From Flavimobilis massiliensis (lineage in GTDB: Bacteria; Actinomycetota; Actinomycetes; Actinomycetales; Cellulomonadaceae): a stretch of DNA of 64,000 nucleotides. Position 1 is the first letter of the stretch, and each line of letters opens with the position of its first letter. The position numbers were made by a program, and so were the translations under genes. The DNA lies in the NCBI RefSeq assembly GCF_900240335.1, contig NZ_LT964979.1:2926760-2990759 (forward strand). The letters run 5' to 3'. This document shows, in pieces, positions 1-8,608 of the stretch. The notes beneath the pieces were generated by a model. That model was not told the DNA's origin, did not search any database, and was given only the letters and a program-made list of their open reading frames with translations.

Positions 1-1
1 G

Positions 2-751
2 ACGCTCGCCCGTGCGCTCGACCTCGCCGTCGGCGGGACCCTCCCCGTGACCGTCGCCGGGACGACCGTCGACGTCCGCGTGGGCGAGATCCGCGACACC
101 GTGCCGGGCGCGCCCGCACCCGCGGTGCTCGTCGACGCCGACGCTCTGCGCACGGCTCAGGTCGCGGCGGGCGGCGCCGCGCTGCGCTCCGAGGAGGTCT
201 GGCTCCGCGCCGACGCGCCCGACGAGACCGCGGCCGCGGCTGCCAGCGAGCTCGCCGCCGACCTCGTCGCGGCCGGATCCTGGGGCACGACGCACGACGA
301 CGTCGCCACCGTCGCCGAGCCCCGCGGTACCGACGTGCCCGCCGCGTTCTGGACCGCCGGCCTCGCGACCGTGCTGCTCGCGCTCGCCGGGCTGCGTTCG
401 ACGACGGCGGCGCAGGCGGCCACCCGCGCGGGGGAGACCGTCGCGCTCCGGGCACTCGGGCTCGACGGCCGGCGCCAAGGGCGGCTGCGGACGGCCGAGG
501 CCGCCTGGGTGCTCGGCGCGGGCACTGTCGTCGGCCTCGCTGTGGGGGCGGTCGTTGCGCTCGTCGCGACGCCCGTGCTCGTGCGGGCAGCGACGGGGAG
601 CGTCGGCACGATGCCCCTCGCGTTCGACGTCCCGCCGCTGCTCGCGGGTCTGGCTGTGCTCGCCGCGGGAGCCGCCGGGCTCGTCGCGCTCCACGCCCGG
701 ACCGTCGTGCGGCAGGCCGAGGACCGCGACCTGCGGGAGGTGTCGGCATGA
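2..751 (+). CDS. FtsX-like ABC transporter permease, 5' truncated by window edge
   Basis: The reading frame is open from base 2, so the true start lies upstream of the window. The visible part is an extracytoplasmic Ala/Asp-rich segment followed by three hydrophobic stretches (about residues 115-135, 160-185 and 205-225 of the visible part), the usual C-terminal layout of FtsX/MacB-type permeases. The stop overlaps the start of the next permease by 4 bases (ATGA), so the two are translationally coupled. With the two ATPases downstream it forms an exporter of unknown substrate, probably a lipid, lipoprotein or peptide by family analogy. Confidence 0.75.
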   Translation, partial: TLARALDLAVGGTLPVTVAGTTVDVRVGEIRDTVPGAPAPAVLVDADALRTAQVAAGGAALRSEEVWLRADAPDETAAAAASELAADLVAAGSWGTTHDDVATVAEPRGTDVPAAFWTAGLATVLLALAGLRSTTAAQAATRAGETVALRALGLDGRRQGRLRTAEAAWVLGAGTVVGLAVGAVVALVATPVLVRAATGSVGTMPLAFDVPPLLAGLAVLAAGAAGLVALHARTVVRQAEDRDLREVSA

Positions 752-3417
752 GCCACATGTCCTCGCGTGCATCGCTCCTCGTCCGCAGCCTGCGCCACCG
801 CGTCGGCGCAGGCGTCGTCGTTGCGCTCGTCGCCCTCCTCGGCGCCGGCGTCGTCACTCTCTGGCCCCGCGGCGTCGCCGCGATGGAGGCCGAGGTCGTC
901 GGAGCCCGGGTCGGAACGTCCACGGACCTCGCACGCGACCTCACCGTACGGACGTCGAGCTGGGCGTTCGACGAGGCCGAGGCGTCCGGCCTCGAGGGCA
1001 CCATGCAGCGGGTCCTCGGTCCCGCGCAGGCGTATCTCCTCGCGCTGCGGGACGCGATCCCCGAGCCGGCACGACGCCTCGTCGGCGAACCTCAGGTGCG
1101 GCTGTCCGACGCGACCGACCCGCTCGCGCAGGTCGCCGACGGTCCCGGGTCCGACGTCCGCTTCCCCGAGCTCGTCCGCGTGGCTGCCCCGGGCTTCCTC
1201 GAGCGCGTCCGGCTCGTCGAGGGGCGCGTCCCGAGCGACGCCGTGCCGCGTCCGGGAGAGCCCACCGAGACGCTCGTCTCGGCCGACGGCGCGGCGCGGC
1301 TCGGGTGGGACGTCGGCGAGGTCCGCGGTGCGACCCTCAGCGACGGTGGGTACACCCTCGTCGGGACGTACGAGGTCCTCGACCCGTCCGACGGCTACTG
1401 GCTCCACACGCCCGCGGGCGCCGGGCCCGCGGTCCTCGAGGACCTCGACAGGGGAGTGACGGTCCGGGTCCTCGGCATCGTCGACCCCGAGGTCCTCGCG
1501 ATGACGGCGGCGCGACCCGTGCTCGACGCATGGTTCCCCGTGAGCGGCGAGGGAGTCGCCGACCCGACGACGGTCGCGGCGCAGCTGCGCGCGGCGGCGG
1601 CGTCCGCGTCCGCCGACCTCGGGGGCGTGCGCTTCTCGACGGGCATGCCCGACCTCCTCGACGGCGTGGTCGCCGACGTCGCGACGTCGCGCACGCTCGC
1701 CTCGTTCGCGCTCGCCGGCCCGCTCGCGGCCCTCGCGCTCGCACTCGGCGTCGGCACGCAGGGACTCGTCGCACGGCGGCGCGAGGATGCTGCGCTCGCG
1801 CGGGCCCGCGGTGCGTCAGGGCTCCAGGTGCGCGGCCTCGCAGCGCTGCAGACCTGGTGCGTCGCGCTGCCCGCGGCCGCCCTCGGCGCGGCCGCTGCCG
1901 CGGCTCTCGGCAGCGGTGTCGGACCGGGCGCGCCGGGCGACCTGCTCGGTGCGGTGCTCGTCGGGACCGCCCCCGGCCTGCTCGCCGCCGCGCTCGTCGC
2001 CCCGCCCCGGGCGTCCGTCGCACGCACGAGGATCGTGCGTGCGCTGCGGGTCACGGGAGCCGTCGTGCTCGTCGTCGCGGCCGCCGTCGTCACCGTGCTC
2101 GCCCTCGTCGGGAGGCTCCCGTCCGACGATCCGCTCGTCGTCGCGCTGCCCGCGCTCCTTGCCGCCGCGACCGCCGTCCTCGTCGTCGCGCTCGTCCGGC
2201 CGCTGCTCGGCCTGCTCGTCGCGGCCGCCCGCCGGCGTCCGGGGCCGGGAGCGCTCGTCGGCCTCGCCCGCGCGGCGCGCGGCCGGCCGGGCGTCGTCGC
2301 GGGGATCCTCGCGCTCGTCGTCGGGACGGGCGTCGTCGTCCAGGCGACCGCGCTCCTCACGACGGTGCGCGCGGGCGCGGCCGACGGCGCGTGGCAGGCG
2401 ACCGGGGCAGACCTCCGGCTCTCCGGGCCACGCATGACGCCCGAGCTCGTCGCCCAGGTCGAGGCCGTCGACGGTGTGCGGCTCGCGGTCGCCGCCGAGG
2501 TCGTCACCCCGGCCGACCTGCGCCGTGGTGCGTCGGGCGCGAACGTCGAGCTGCTCGCGGTCGACACCGCCCGGCGCGCCCGCCGCGACGCCGCGGGCTA
2601 CCGTCACGCGCTGCCCGACGGCCTCACGACGGCGGACGGTCCCGTGCCGGTCGTCGTCTCGACGTCCGTCCGGGCCGACACGGGCGGAGCGCTGCCCGAC
2701 GGCACGACGCTCCAGGTCGACGGCCTGCGGCTCCCCGTCGTCGAGGCCGCGTCACGCGACGTCGTCGCAGGTCTTGGACGCGGCTCGCGGTGGATCCTCG
2801 CCGACACGGGCGCGCTCGCCGCCCACGGCCTCACCCGCTCGGCCCCGGCCGTCCTCCTCGTCGACGTCGAGGACTCGCTCGACGTCGCGGCCGTCACCGC
2901 CCTCGGCGACCGCCTCGCGGAGATCGTCGGGACGGGCGACGTCCGCTCGTTCGCCCCCGTGCGCGACGCCCGCCTCGCCGACCCGACCGTCGCGTGGCTC
3001 GTCCGCGGCGTCCTCGTCGGCGCCGGTGTCGCGGTGCTCGCGGTCCTCGCGGCGCTCGTCGCCGCGCTCGCCGCCGCCGCCCCGGTGCGCCGACGCACGC
3101 TCGCGACCCTCCGCAGCGTCGGCGCGAGCACACGCGACGTGAGGGCCGCCGTCGCGGCCGAGCTCACCGGCTGGGTCGTCCTTGGCGTCGTCGTCGGCGC
3201 CGCGCTCGGCCTCGGCCTCACGCTCGTCGCCGTCGGCGTCGTCGACCTGCCGACGTTCCTCGCGGCGCGCGAGGTCCCGCCGCGCGTCGACCTCCTCGCG
3301 CTCGGCGTCGTCGTCGGCGCGGTCGCCGCCGCCGTCGCGGCCGCGACGTTCCTCACCGTGCGTGGCGGGGACCACCGCGCACGCGACGCCGCCCTGCTCG
3401 CCGAGGAAGAGGGATGA
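748..3417 (+). CDS. FtsX-like ABC transporter permease, full length (889 aa)
   Basis: A large permease with an N-terminal membrane anchor (about residues 18-40), a long extracytoplasmic domain, a central block of hydrophobic helices (about 315-510), a second extracytoplasmic domain and a C-terminal cluster of helices (about 750-870). This duplicated arrangement is typical of long FtsX/MacB-family permeases. The ATG overlaps the upstream permease stop. Two ATP-binding proteins follow after a 34-base gap. The substrate cannot be read from the sequence. Confidence 0.8.
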   Translation: MSHMSSRASLLVRSLRHRVGAGVVVALVALLGAGVVTLWPRGVAAMEAEVVGARVGTSTDLARDLTVRTSSWAFDEAEASGLEGTMQRVLGPAQAYLLALRDAIPEPARRLVGEPQVRLSDATDPLAQVADGPGSDVRFPELVRVAAPGFLERVRLVEGRVPSDAVPRPGEPTETLVSADGAARLGWDVGEVRGATLSDGGYTLVGTYEVLDPSDGYWLHTPAGAGPAVLEDLDRGVTVRVLGIVDPEVLAMTAARPVLDAWFPVSGEGVADPTTVAAQLRAAAASASADLGGVRFSTGMPDLLDGVVADVATSRTLASFALAGPLAALALALGVGTQGLVARRREDAALARARGASGLQVRGLAALQTWCVALPAAALGAAAAAALGSGVGPGAPGDLLGAVLVGTAPGLLAAALVAPPRASVARTRIVRALRVTGAVVLVVAAAVVTVLALVGRLPSDDPLVVALPALLAAATAVLVVALVRPLLGLLVAAARRRPGPGALVGLARAARGRPGVVAGILALVVGTGVVVQATALLTTVRAGAADGAWQATGADLRLSGPRMTPELVAQVEAVDGVRLAVAAEVVTPADLRRGASGANVELLAVDTARRARRDAAGYRHALPDGLTTADGPVPVVVSTSVRADTGGALPDGTTLQVDGLRLPVVEAASRDVVAGLGRGSRWILADTGALAAHGLTRSAPAVLLVDVEDSLDVAAVTALGDRLAEIVGTGDVRSFAPVRDARLADPTVAWLVRGVLVGAGVAVLAVLAALVAALAAAAPVRRRTLATLRSVGASTRDVRAAVAAELTGWVVLGVVVGAALGLGLTLVAVGVVDLPTFLAAREVPPRVDLLALGVVVGAVAAAVAAATFLTVRGGDHRARDAALLAEEEG

Positions 3418-3451
3418 CCGCCATGACCGTCCGCACCGCCGAGGAGGCACC

Positions 3452-4468
3452 ATGACCGCCGTCTGGGACGAGGCCCGCACCGACGAGACCGAGCCCGACA
3501 TCCTCTGCCGCGACCTCGTGCGCATCTTCGTCACCGAGGGCGTCGAGGTGCAGGCCCTCCAGGGCCTCACGCTGCGCGTCGAGCGCGGCGAGGTCGTCGC
3601 GCTCGTCGGAGCCTCCGGCTCCGGCAAGTCGACGCTCCTGTCGATCCTCTCGGGCCTCGACCGCCCGACGGGCGGTGCGGCACGCGTCGCCGGCCAGGAC
3701 CTCGTCGCGATGACCCGCGCCGAGCGCGTCGCCTTCCAGCGGCACCGCGTCGGGTTCGTCTGGCAGCAGACCGCGCGCAACCTCCTGCCGTACCTCACGG
3801 CCACGCAGAACGTCGTCGTCCCCATGGCCCTCGCGGGGACGCCGCGGCGGACCGCGGCCCGCGCCGCACGGGCTGCGGAGCTCCTCGCGCTGCTTGGCGT
3901 CACGCACGTCGCCGACCGGCTGCCCGCGCACATGTCCGGCGGCGAGCAGCAGCGCGTCGCGATCGCGGTCGCGCTCGCGAACGACCCCCGCGTCCTCCTC
4001 GCCGACGAGCCGACCGGCGAGCTCGACGAGGCGACGAGCGCCGAGGTCCTCGAGGCGTTCCGCAACGCGAACGCCGAGCTTGGCACGACCGTCCTCGTCG
4101 TCACCCACGACCCCGCGGTCGCCGACCACGTCTCCCGCACCGTCCGCATCCGCGACGGCCGCACGTCCCTCGAGGTGCTGCGCCGGCGCGAGGTCGGCGC
4201 CGACGGTGTCGCTCGCGACCTCGTCGAGGAGTTCGCCGTGCTCGCCCCCGTCGGACGCATGCAGCTGCCGCCCGAGTTCGTCACGCAGCTCGGCCTGCGC
4301 GACCGCGTGCGCCTCGACCTCGAGCCCGACCACGTGAGCGTGTGGCCCGGCACGGGACCGTCGCCCGCCGCACCCCCGAACACCACGTCCCCGACCGCCA
4401 TGTCCCCGTCGACGTCGGCCGGTGTCAGCCCCGCGGGCCGCCACGCCGCGACCGAGGAGCAGTCATGA
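3452..4468 (+). CDS. ABC transporter ATP-binding protein with C-terminal AbrB-like tail
   Basis: LolD/MacB-type ATPase of 338 aa. Walker A is GASGSGKST at residues 53-61, the signature is MSGGEQQR, and Walker B is VLLADEPTGELDEATS. The ATG at 3452 is chosen because it follows GAGGAGG closely and gives a normal N-terminus; a longer open frame upstream overlaps the permease. The protein extends about 110 residues past the ATPase core. Residues about 265-300 read GRMQLPPEFVTQLGL..DRVRLDLE.DHVSVWP, which resembles a SpoVT/AbrB swapped-hairpin fold. The stop overlaps the next ATPase start. Confidence 0.85.
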   Translation: MTAVWDEARTDETEPDILCRDLVRIFVTEGVEVQALQGLTLRVERGEVVALVGASGSGKSTLLSILSGLDRPTGGAARVAGQDLVAMTRAERVAFQRHRVGFVWQQTARNLLPYLTATQNVVVPMALAGTPRRTAARAARAAELLALLGVTHVADRLPAHMSGGEQQRVAIAVALANDPRVLLADEPTGELDEATSAEVLEAFRNANAELGTTVLVVTHDPAVADHVSRTVRIRDGRTSLEVLRRREVGADGVARDLVEEFAVLAPVGRMQLPPEFVTQLGLRDRVRLDLEPDHVSVWPGTGPSPAAPPNTTSPTAMSPSTSAGVSPAGRHAATEEQS

Positions 4469-5103
4469 CCGAGGTGCTGCTGCGCGCGCACGACGTCTCG
4501 CGCGAGTTCCGCACGCCAGCGGGCGTCGTTCACGCCGTCGTCGGGGTGAGCCTCGAGGTCCGCGCGGGCGAGCTCGTCGTCGTCCGCGGACGCTCGGGCG
4601 CGGGCAAGACGACGCTCCTCGGCATGCTTGCGGGGGCCGATGTCCCCACGTCCGGAGCGGTCGAGCGACCCGCGGGGCCGGGGGAGACGGGCTACGTCAT
4701 GCAGACCTTCGGGCTCGTCGACGTGCTCTCCGCCGCCGAGAACGTCGAGCTGCCGTTGCGCGTCGCGCGCACGCCGTCGGCCGAGCGCGACGAGCGCGTG
4801 CGCGACGCGCTCGCGACCGTCGGCCTCGCCCGCCACGGGCACCAGCGTCCCGCCGAGCTCTCGGGAGGACAGCGCCAGCGTGTCGCGATCGCCCGTGCGC
4901 TCGTCACCCGGCCCCGGCTGCTCGTCGCCGACGAGCCGACGGGCCAGCTCGACTCGGTAACCGCGGGCGCCGTCATGGACGTCCTGCGGGAGCTCACACG
5001 CTCGGGCGGCGTCGCCGCGATCGTTGCGACGCACGACCCGATCCTCGTCGAGCGCGCCGACCGCGTGCTCGACCTCCACGACGGGCGCCTCGCGGGCGTC
5101 TGA
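4465..5103 (+). CDS. ABC transporter ATP-binding protein (212 aa)
   Basis: A compact second ATPase of the same exporter. Walker A is RSGAGKTT near residue 40, the signature is LSGGQRQRVAIARAL and Walker B is LLVADEPTGQLDS, followed by the switch histidine in ATHDP. The ATG at 4465 overlaps the preceding stop (ATGA), so the four exporter genes form one operon. Two different ATPases beside two different permeases suggest a heteromeric exporter or two paired exporters. The operon ends before the typA leader. Confidence 0.85.
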   Translation: MTEVLLRAHDVSREFRTPAGVVHAVVGVSLEVRAGELVVVRGRSGAGKTTLLGMLAGADVPTSGAVERPAGPGETGYVMQTFGLVDVLSAAENVELPLRVARTPSAERDERVRDALATVGLARHGHQRPAELSGGQRQRVAIARALVTRPRLLVADEPTGQLDSVTAGAVMDVLRELTRSGGVAAIVATHDPILVERADRVLDLHDGRLAGV

Positions 5104-5238
5104 GTGGCGGCGACCGCCGCGAGGAGGGTCACGTCGTGGACGTCACACGGCGCGCCGGGTTGCGCGGGCGTTAGGATGGACCGTTGCGCAGCGGAGATGC
5201 GCGCGACACCCCCACCCCCTGACGGAACGGTTACTCCT

Positions 5239-7149
5239 ATGTCTGTGCGCTCCGACCTGCGCAACGTGGCGATCGTCGCCCACGTCGACCACGGCAAGAC
5301 GACGATGGTTGACGCCATGCTGCACACCTCCGGAGCCTTCGGTGCGCACGACCACGTCGACGAGCGCGCGATGGACTCGGGCGACCTCGAGCGCGAGAAG
5401 GGCATCACGATCCTCGCGAAGAACACGGCGGTCCGGTACACCGGTCCGTCGGCCGCGGAGTTCGGGCACCCCGAGGGCATCACCATCAACGTCATCGACA
5501 CCCCCGGTCACGCCGACTTCGGTGGCGAGGTCGAGCGCGGCCTGTCGATGGTCGACGGCGTCGTCCTCCTCGTCGACTCCTCCGAGGGTCCCCTCCCGCA
5601 GACCCGCTTCGTGCTCCGCAAGGCGCTCGCCGCGAAGCTCCCGGTCATCCTCGTCGTCAACAAGGTCGACCGTTCCGACGCGCGCATCGACCACGTCGTC
5701 GCCGAGGCGACCGACCTCCTCCTCGGCCTCGCGTCCGACCTCCAGGACGAGGTCCCGGACCTCGACCTCGACTCCGTGCTCGACGTCCCCGTCGTCTTCG
5801 CCGCCGCGAAGGCCAAGCGCGCCTCTCTCAACCAGCCGGCCGACGGCTCGCTCCCTGACGCCGAGGACCTCGAGCCGCTCTTCCGCACGATCCTCGAGAA
5901 GATCCCCGCGCCGACGTACGAGGACGACGCGCCGCTCCAGGCCCACGTCACGAACCTCGACGCGTCCCCGTTCCTCGGCCGCCTCGCGCTCCTGCGCGTC
6001 TTCAACGGCACGATCCGCAAGGGCCAGACGGTCGCGTGGGCACGCCACGACGGCACGCTCCAGAACGTCCGCATCACCGAGCTCCTCGCGACGAAGGCGC
6101 TCACGCGTGTTCCCGCGGAGTCGGCGGGCCCCGGCGACATCGTCGCCGTCGCCGGCATCGAGGACATCACCATCGGCGAGACGCTCACGGACCCGGACGA
6201 CCCGCGTCCGCTGCCGCTCATCACGGTCGACGACCCGGCCATCTCCATGACGATCGGCATCAACACGTCGCCGCTCGCCGGCAAGGGCGGCAAGGGCCAC
6301 AAGGTCACGGCCCGCCAGGTCAAGGACCGCCTCGACGCCGAGCTCATCGGTAACGTCTCGCTCCGCGTCCTGCCGACCGAGCGTCCCGACGCGTGGGAGG
6401 TCCAGGGCCGTGGCGAGCTCGCGCTCGCGATCCTCGTCGAGCAGATGCGCCGCGAGGGCTTCGAGCTCACCGTCGGCAAGCCCCAGGTCGTCACGAAGAA
6501 GATCGACGGCAAGGTCCACGAGCCGATCGAGCGCATGACGATCGACGTCCCCGAGGAGTTCCTCGGCGCCGTCACGCAGCTCATGGCGCAGCGCAAGGGC
6601 CGCATGGAGAGCATGACGAATCACGGCACCGGCTGGGTGCGCATGGAGTTCATGGTCCCCGCGCGCGGCCTCATCGGCTTCCGCACGCGCTTCCTCACGG
6701 AGACGCGCGGCACGGGCATCGCCTCCTCGCTCGCCGAGGGCTACGAGCCGTGGGCCGGCCAGATCGAGACCCGCGTGACGGGCTCGCTCGTCGCCGACCG
6801 CGCGGGCAAGGTCACGCCCTACGCGATGATCAACCTCCAGGAGCGCGGCTCGTTCTTCGTCGAGCCGACCGCCGAGGTGTACGAGGGCCAGGTCGTCGGG
6901 GAGAACTCCCGCAACGAGGACATGGACGTCAACATCACCAAGGAGAAGAAGCTCACGAACATGCGTGCGGCCTCCTCCGACAACTTCGAGAACCTCGTGC
7001 CGCCGCGCCGGCTCACGCTCGAGGAGTCCCTCGAGTTCACGCAGGAGGACGAGTGCGTCGAGGTGACGCCCGAGATCGTCCGTATCCGCAAGGTTGTCCT
7101 TGACCAGACCGAGCGGGGCCGCGCCGCCTCGCGCGCCAAGAAGTCCTGA
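5239..7149 (+). CDS. typA: Ribosome-associated GTPase TypA/BipA
   Basis: 636 aa, the usual TypA length. The N-terminus has the translational GTPase P-loop AHVDHGKTT (residues 14-22), then RGITI-like switch residues in EREKGITI, DTPGHADFGGEVER and NKVD. Elongation-factor-G-like domains II, III and V follow, ending in the TypA-specific region with GENSRNEDMDVN. TypA assists ribosome assembly and stress adaptation. The ATG at 5239 gives the canonical MSVRSDLRNVAIVAHVDHGK start. The mycothiol gene mshB begins 12 bases after the stop. Confidence 0.95.
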   Translation: MSVRSDLRNVAIVAHVDHGKTTMVDAMLHTSGAFGAHDHVDERAMDSGDLEREKGITILAKNTAVRYTGPSAAEFGHPEGITINVIDTPGHADFGGEVERGLSMVDGVVLLVDSSEGPLPQTRFVLRKALAAKLPVILVVNKVDRSDARIDHVVAEATDLLLGLASDLQDEVPDLDLDSVLDVPVVFAAAKAKRASLNQPADGSLPDAEDLEPLFRTILEKIPAPTYEDDAPLQAHVTNLDASPFLGRLALLRVFNGTIRKGQTVAWARHDGTLQNVRITELLATKALTRVPAESAGPGDIVAVAGIEDITIGETLTDPDDPRPLPLITVDDPAISMTIGINTSPLAGKGGKGHKVTARQVKDRLDAELIGNVSLRVLPTERPDAWEVQGRGELALAILVEQMRREGFELTVGKPQVVTKKIDGKVHEPIERMTIDVPEEFLGAVTQLMAQRKGRMESMTNHGTGWVRMEFMVPARGLIGFRTRFLTETRGTGIASSLAEGYEPWAGQIETRVTGSLVADRAGKVTPYAMINLQERGSFFVEPTAEVYEGQVVGENSRNEDMDVNITKEKKLTNMRAASSDNFENLVPPRRLTLEESLEFTQEDECVEVTPEIVRIRKVVLDQTERGRAASRAKKS

Positions 7150-7161
7150 CACGCGGCTGAC

Positions 7162-8127
7162 GTGCGCCTCCTCGCGGTCCACGCCCACCCCGACGACGAG
7201 ACCCTGTCCACAGGGCCTCTGCTCGCGGCGTGGGCGCGGACGGGGGAGGCGTTCGTCGTCACGTGCACGCGCGGCGAGCGCGGGGAGGTCCTTGGGCCGC
7301 TCGACGCTCTCGAGGGCGACGGCCCCGCGCTCGCGGCGCACCGCGAGACCGAGCTCGCGGCGGCTCTGGCCGCGCTCGGCGTCCGCGGCCACGCGTTCCT
7401 CGACACGCTGCCCGTGCCCGCCGGGGCGCGGGCACTTCCGGGGACCGTCGTCGACTCGGGGATGCGGTGGGTCGATGCCCCGGGCGGCACCGCGGGTCCC
7501 GCCGACGACGCGGGCACGGACGCCCTGACGAGCGTGCCGCTCGACGACGCGGCCACCGTGCTCGCCGCGCACGTGCGGGAGCTCGCGCCCGACGTCGTCG
7601 TTACGTACGATGCCGGCGGCGGCTACGGCCACCCCGACCACGTGCGCACGCACGAGGTGACGGTGCGGGCGCTCGCGCTGCTCGCCGCGGTGGGCGACGA
7701 CGTCCCGCCGCTCCTGTGCCCGTCGACGCCGCCCGCGACGGACGTCGCCGTGCGCGCACACCTCGCCGCCGCGCCCTGGGTCACGGACGTGCGCGCGGCC
7801 CACGGGCTCAGCCTGCCCGCCGCGGGCAGCCGGCCCGCCGTCGTCGCCGACCGCGAGATCGTCGTCGAGGTCGACCTTGCGCCCGTGCTTGACGCGGTGC
7901 TCGGCGCGCTCCGCGCGCATGCGACCCAGGTGACGGCCGTGACCGCCGCCCCGTCCTCGGACGAGGTGCTCGCGGCCGTTCTCGCGCTCTCGAACCTCGT
8001 CGTCCAGGGCCTGCCGCGCACCGTGTCCTACGCGCTGCTCGGTGCGGACGGCCATCGTCCGGACGCCCCCGGCACAACGCGCTGGGCGCGCACGATCCTC
8101 CCTCCCGGCGTCCGACGGGTAGCGTGA
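7162..8127 (+). CDS. mshB: N-acetyl-GlcNAc-inositol deacetylase MshB (mycothiol biosynthesis)
   Basis: A LmbE/PIG-L family zinc deacetylase of 321 aa. The metal-binding motif AHPDDE is at residues 7-12, and the later histidine motif is GYGHPDHVRTHE. MshB deacetylates GlcNAc-inositol to GlcN-inositol, the second step of mycothiol synthesis, in the cytoplasm. The start is a GTG 12 bases after typA. The next gene, a small membrane protein, starts 4 bases after its stop. Mycothiol conjugate amidase (Mca) is a close paralog, but the typA-mshB-membrane-protein order favours MshB. Confidence 0.85.
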   Translation: MRLLAVHAHPDDETLSTGPLLAAWARTGEAFVVTCTRGERGEVLGPLDALEGDGPALAAHRETELAAALAALGVRGHAFLDTLPVPAGARALPGTVVDSGMRWVDAPGGTAGPADDAGTDALTSVPLDDAATVLAAHVRELAPDVVVTYDAGGGYGHPDHVRTHEVTVRALALLAAVGDDVPPLLCPSTPPATDVAVRAHLAAAPWVTDVRAAHGLSLPAAGSRPAVVADREIVVEVDLAPVLDAVLGALRAHATQVTAVTAAPSSDEVLAAVLALSNLVVQGLPRTVSYALLGADGHRPDAPGTTRWARTILPPGVRRVA

Positions 8128-8131
8128 ACGG

Positions 8132-8539
8132 ATGACGCCGCACCGGATCCTCCACCTGCTCGCCGCGCTCGCCGTCGGGGTGACCGTCGGCGCGCTCGGG
8201 ACCTTCGGGCACCGTTCGCTCGTGCCGTGGGGGCTCGTCCTCGGGATCGTCGCGAGCGTCGCGGCGGCCGTCTGGCTCCGCGCGACCTTCGGCCCCGTGC
8301 CCGTCATGGCGTACGTCGTCGGCTGGGTCGTCGCCGTCCAAGTGCTCGCCGCGGGCGGCCCGGGCGGGGACGCGCAGGTCGTCGCCGACACGACCGGGTA
8401 CGTGTGGGTGTACGGGACCGTCCTGCTCGTCATCGCGACGCTGTGGCTGCCGCGGTCATGGTTCGCGGACGTCGAGGCGAGATGGCCAAGAGCACGTCGA
8501 GAGGTCCCAGCGGCCGCGGACGACCAGAACGTAGGATGA
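8132..8539 (+). CDS. Small membrane protein downstream of mshB (DUF6113-like)
   Basis: 135 aa with four hydrophobic segments (about residues 5-25, 30-48, 53-75 and 92-110) and a basic C-terminal tail. No catalytic motif is visible. Proteins of this size and topology commonly follow mshB in Micrococcales; the DUF6113 label is from memory of that context. It starts 4 bases after mshB and is probably co-translated. Confidence 0.65.
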   Translation: MTPHRILHLLAALAVGVTVGALGTFGHRSLVPWGLVLGIVASVAAAVWLRATFGPVPVMAYVVGWVVAVQVLAAGGPGGDAQVVADTTGYVWVYGTVLLVIATLWLPRSWFADVEARWPRARREVPAAADDQNVG

Positions 8540-8608
8540 TCCAGCGCATCAGGGAGCGCACCAAGGGGGGCGTGGCCACGTGCCACGACGGCAGGAACGG
8601 ATGAACGT

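Noticed and set aside
555..3455. Long plus-strand Arg-rich frame over the permease gene
   Set aside because: It overlaps the FtsX-type permease in a shifted frame and is almost wholly Arg/Pro/Gly.
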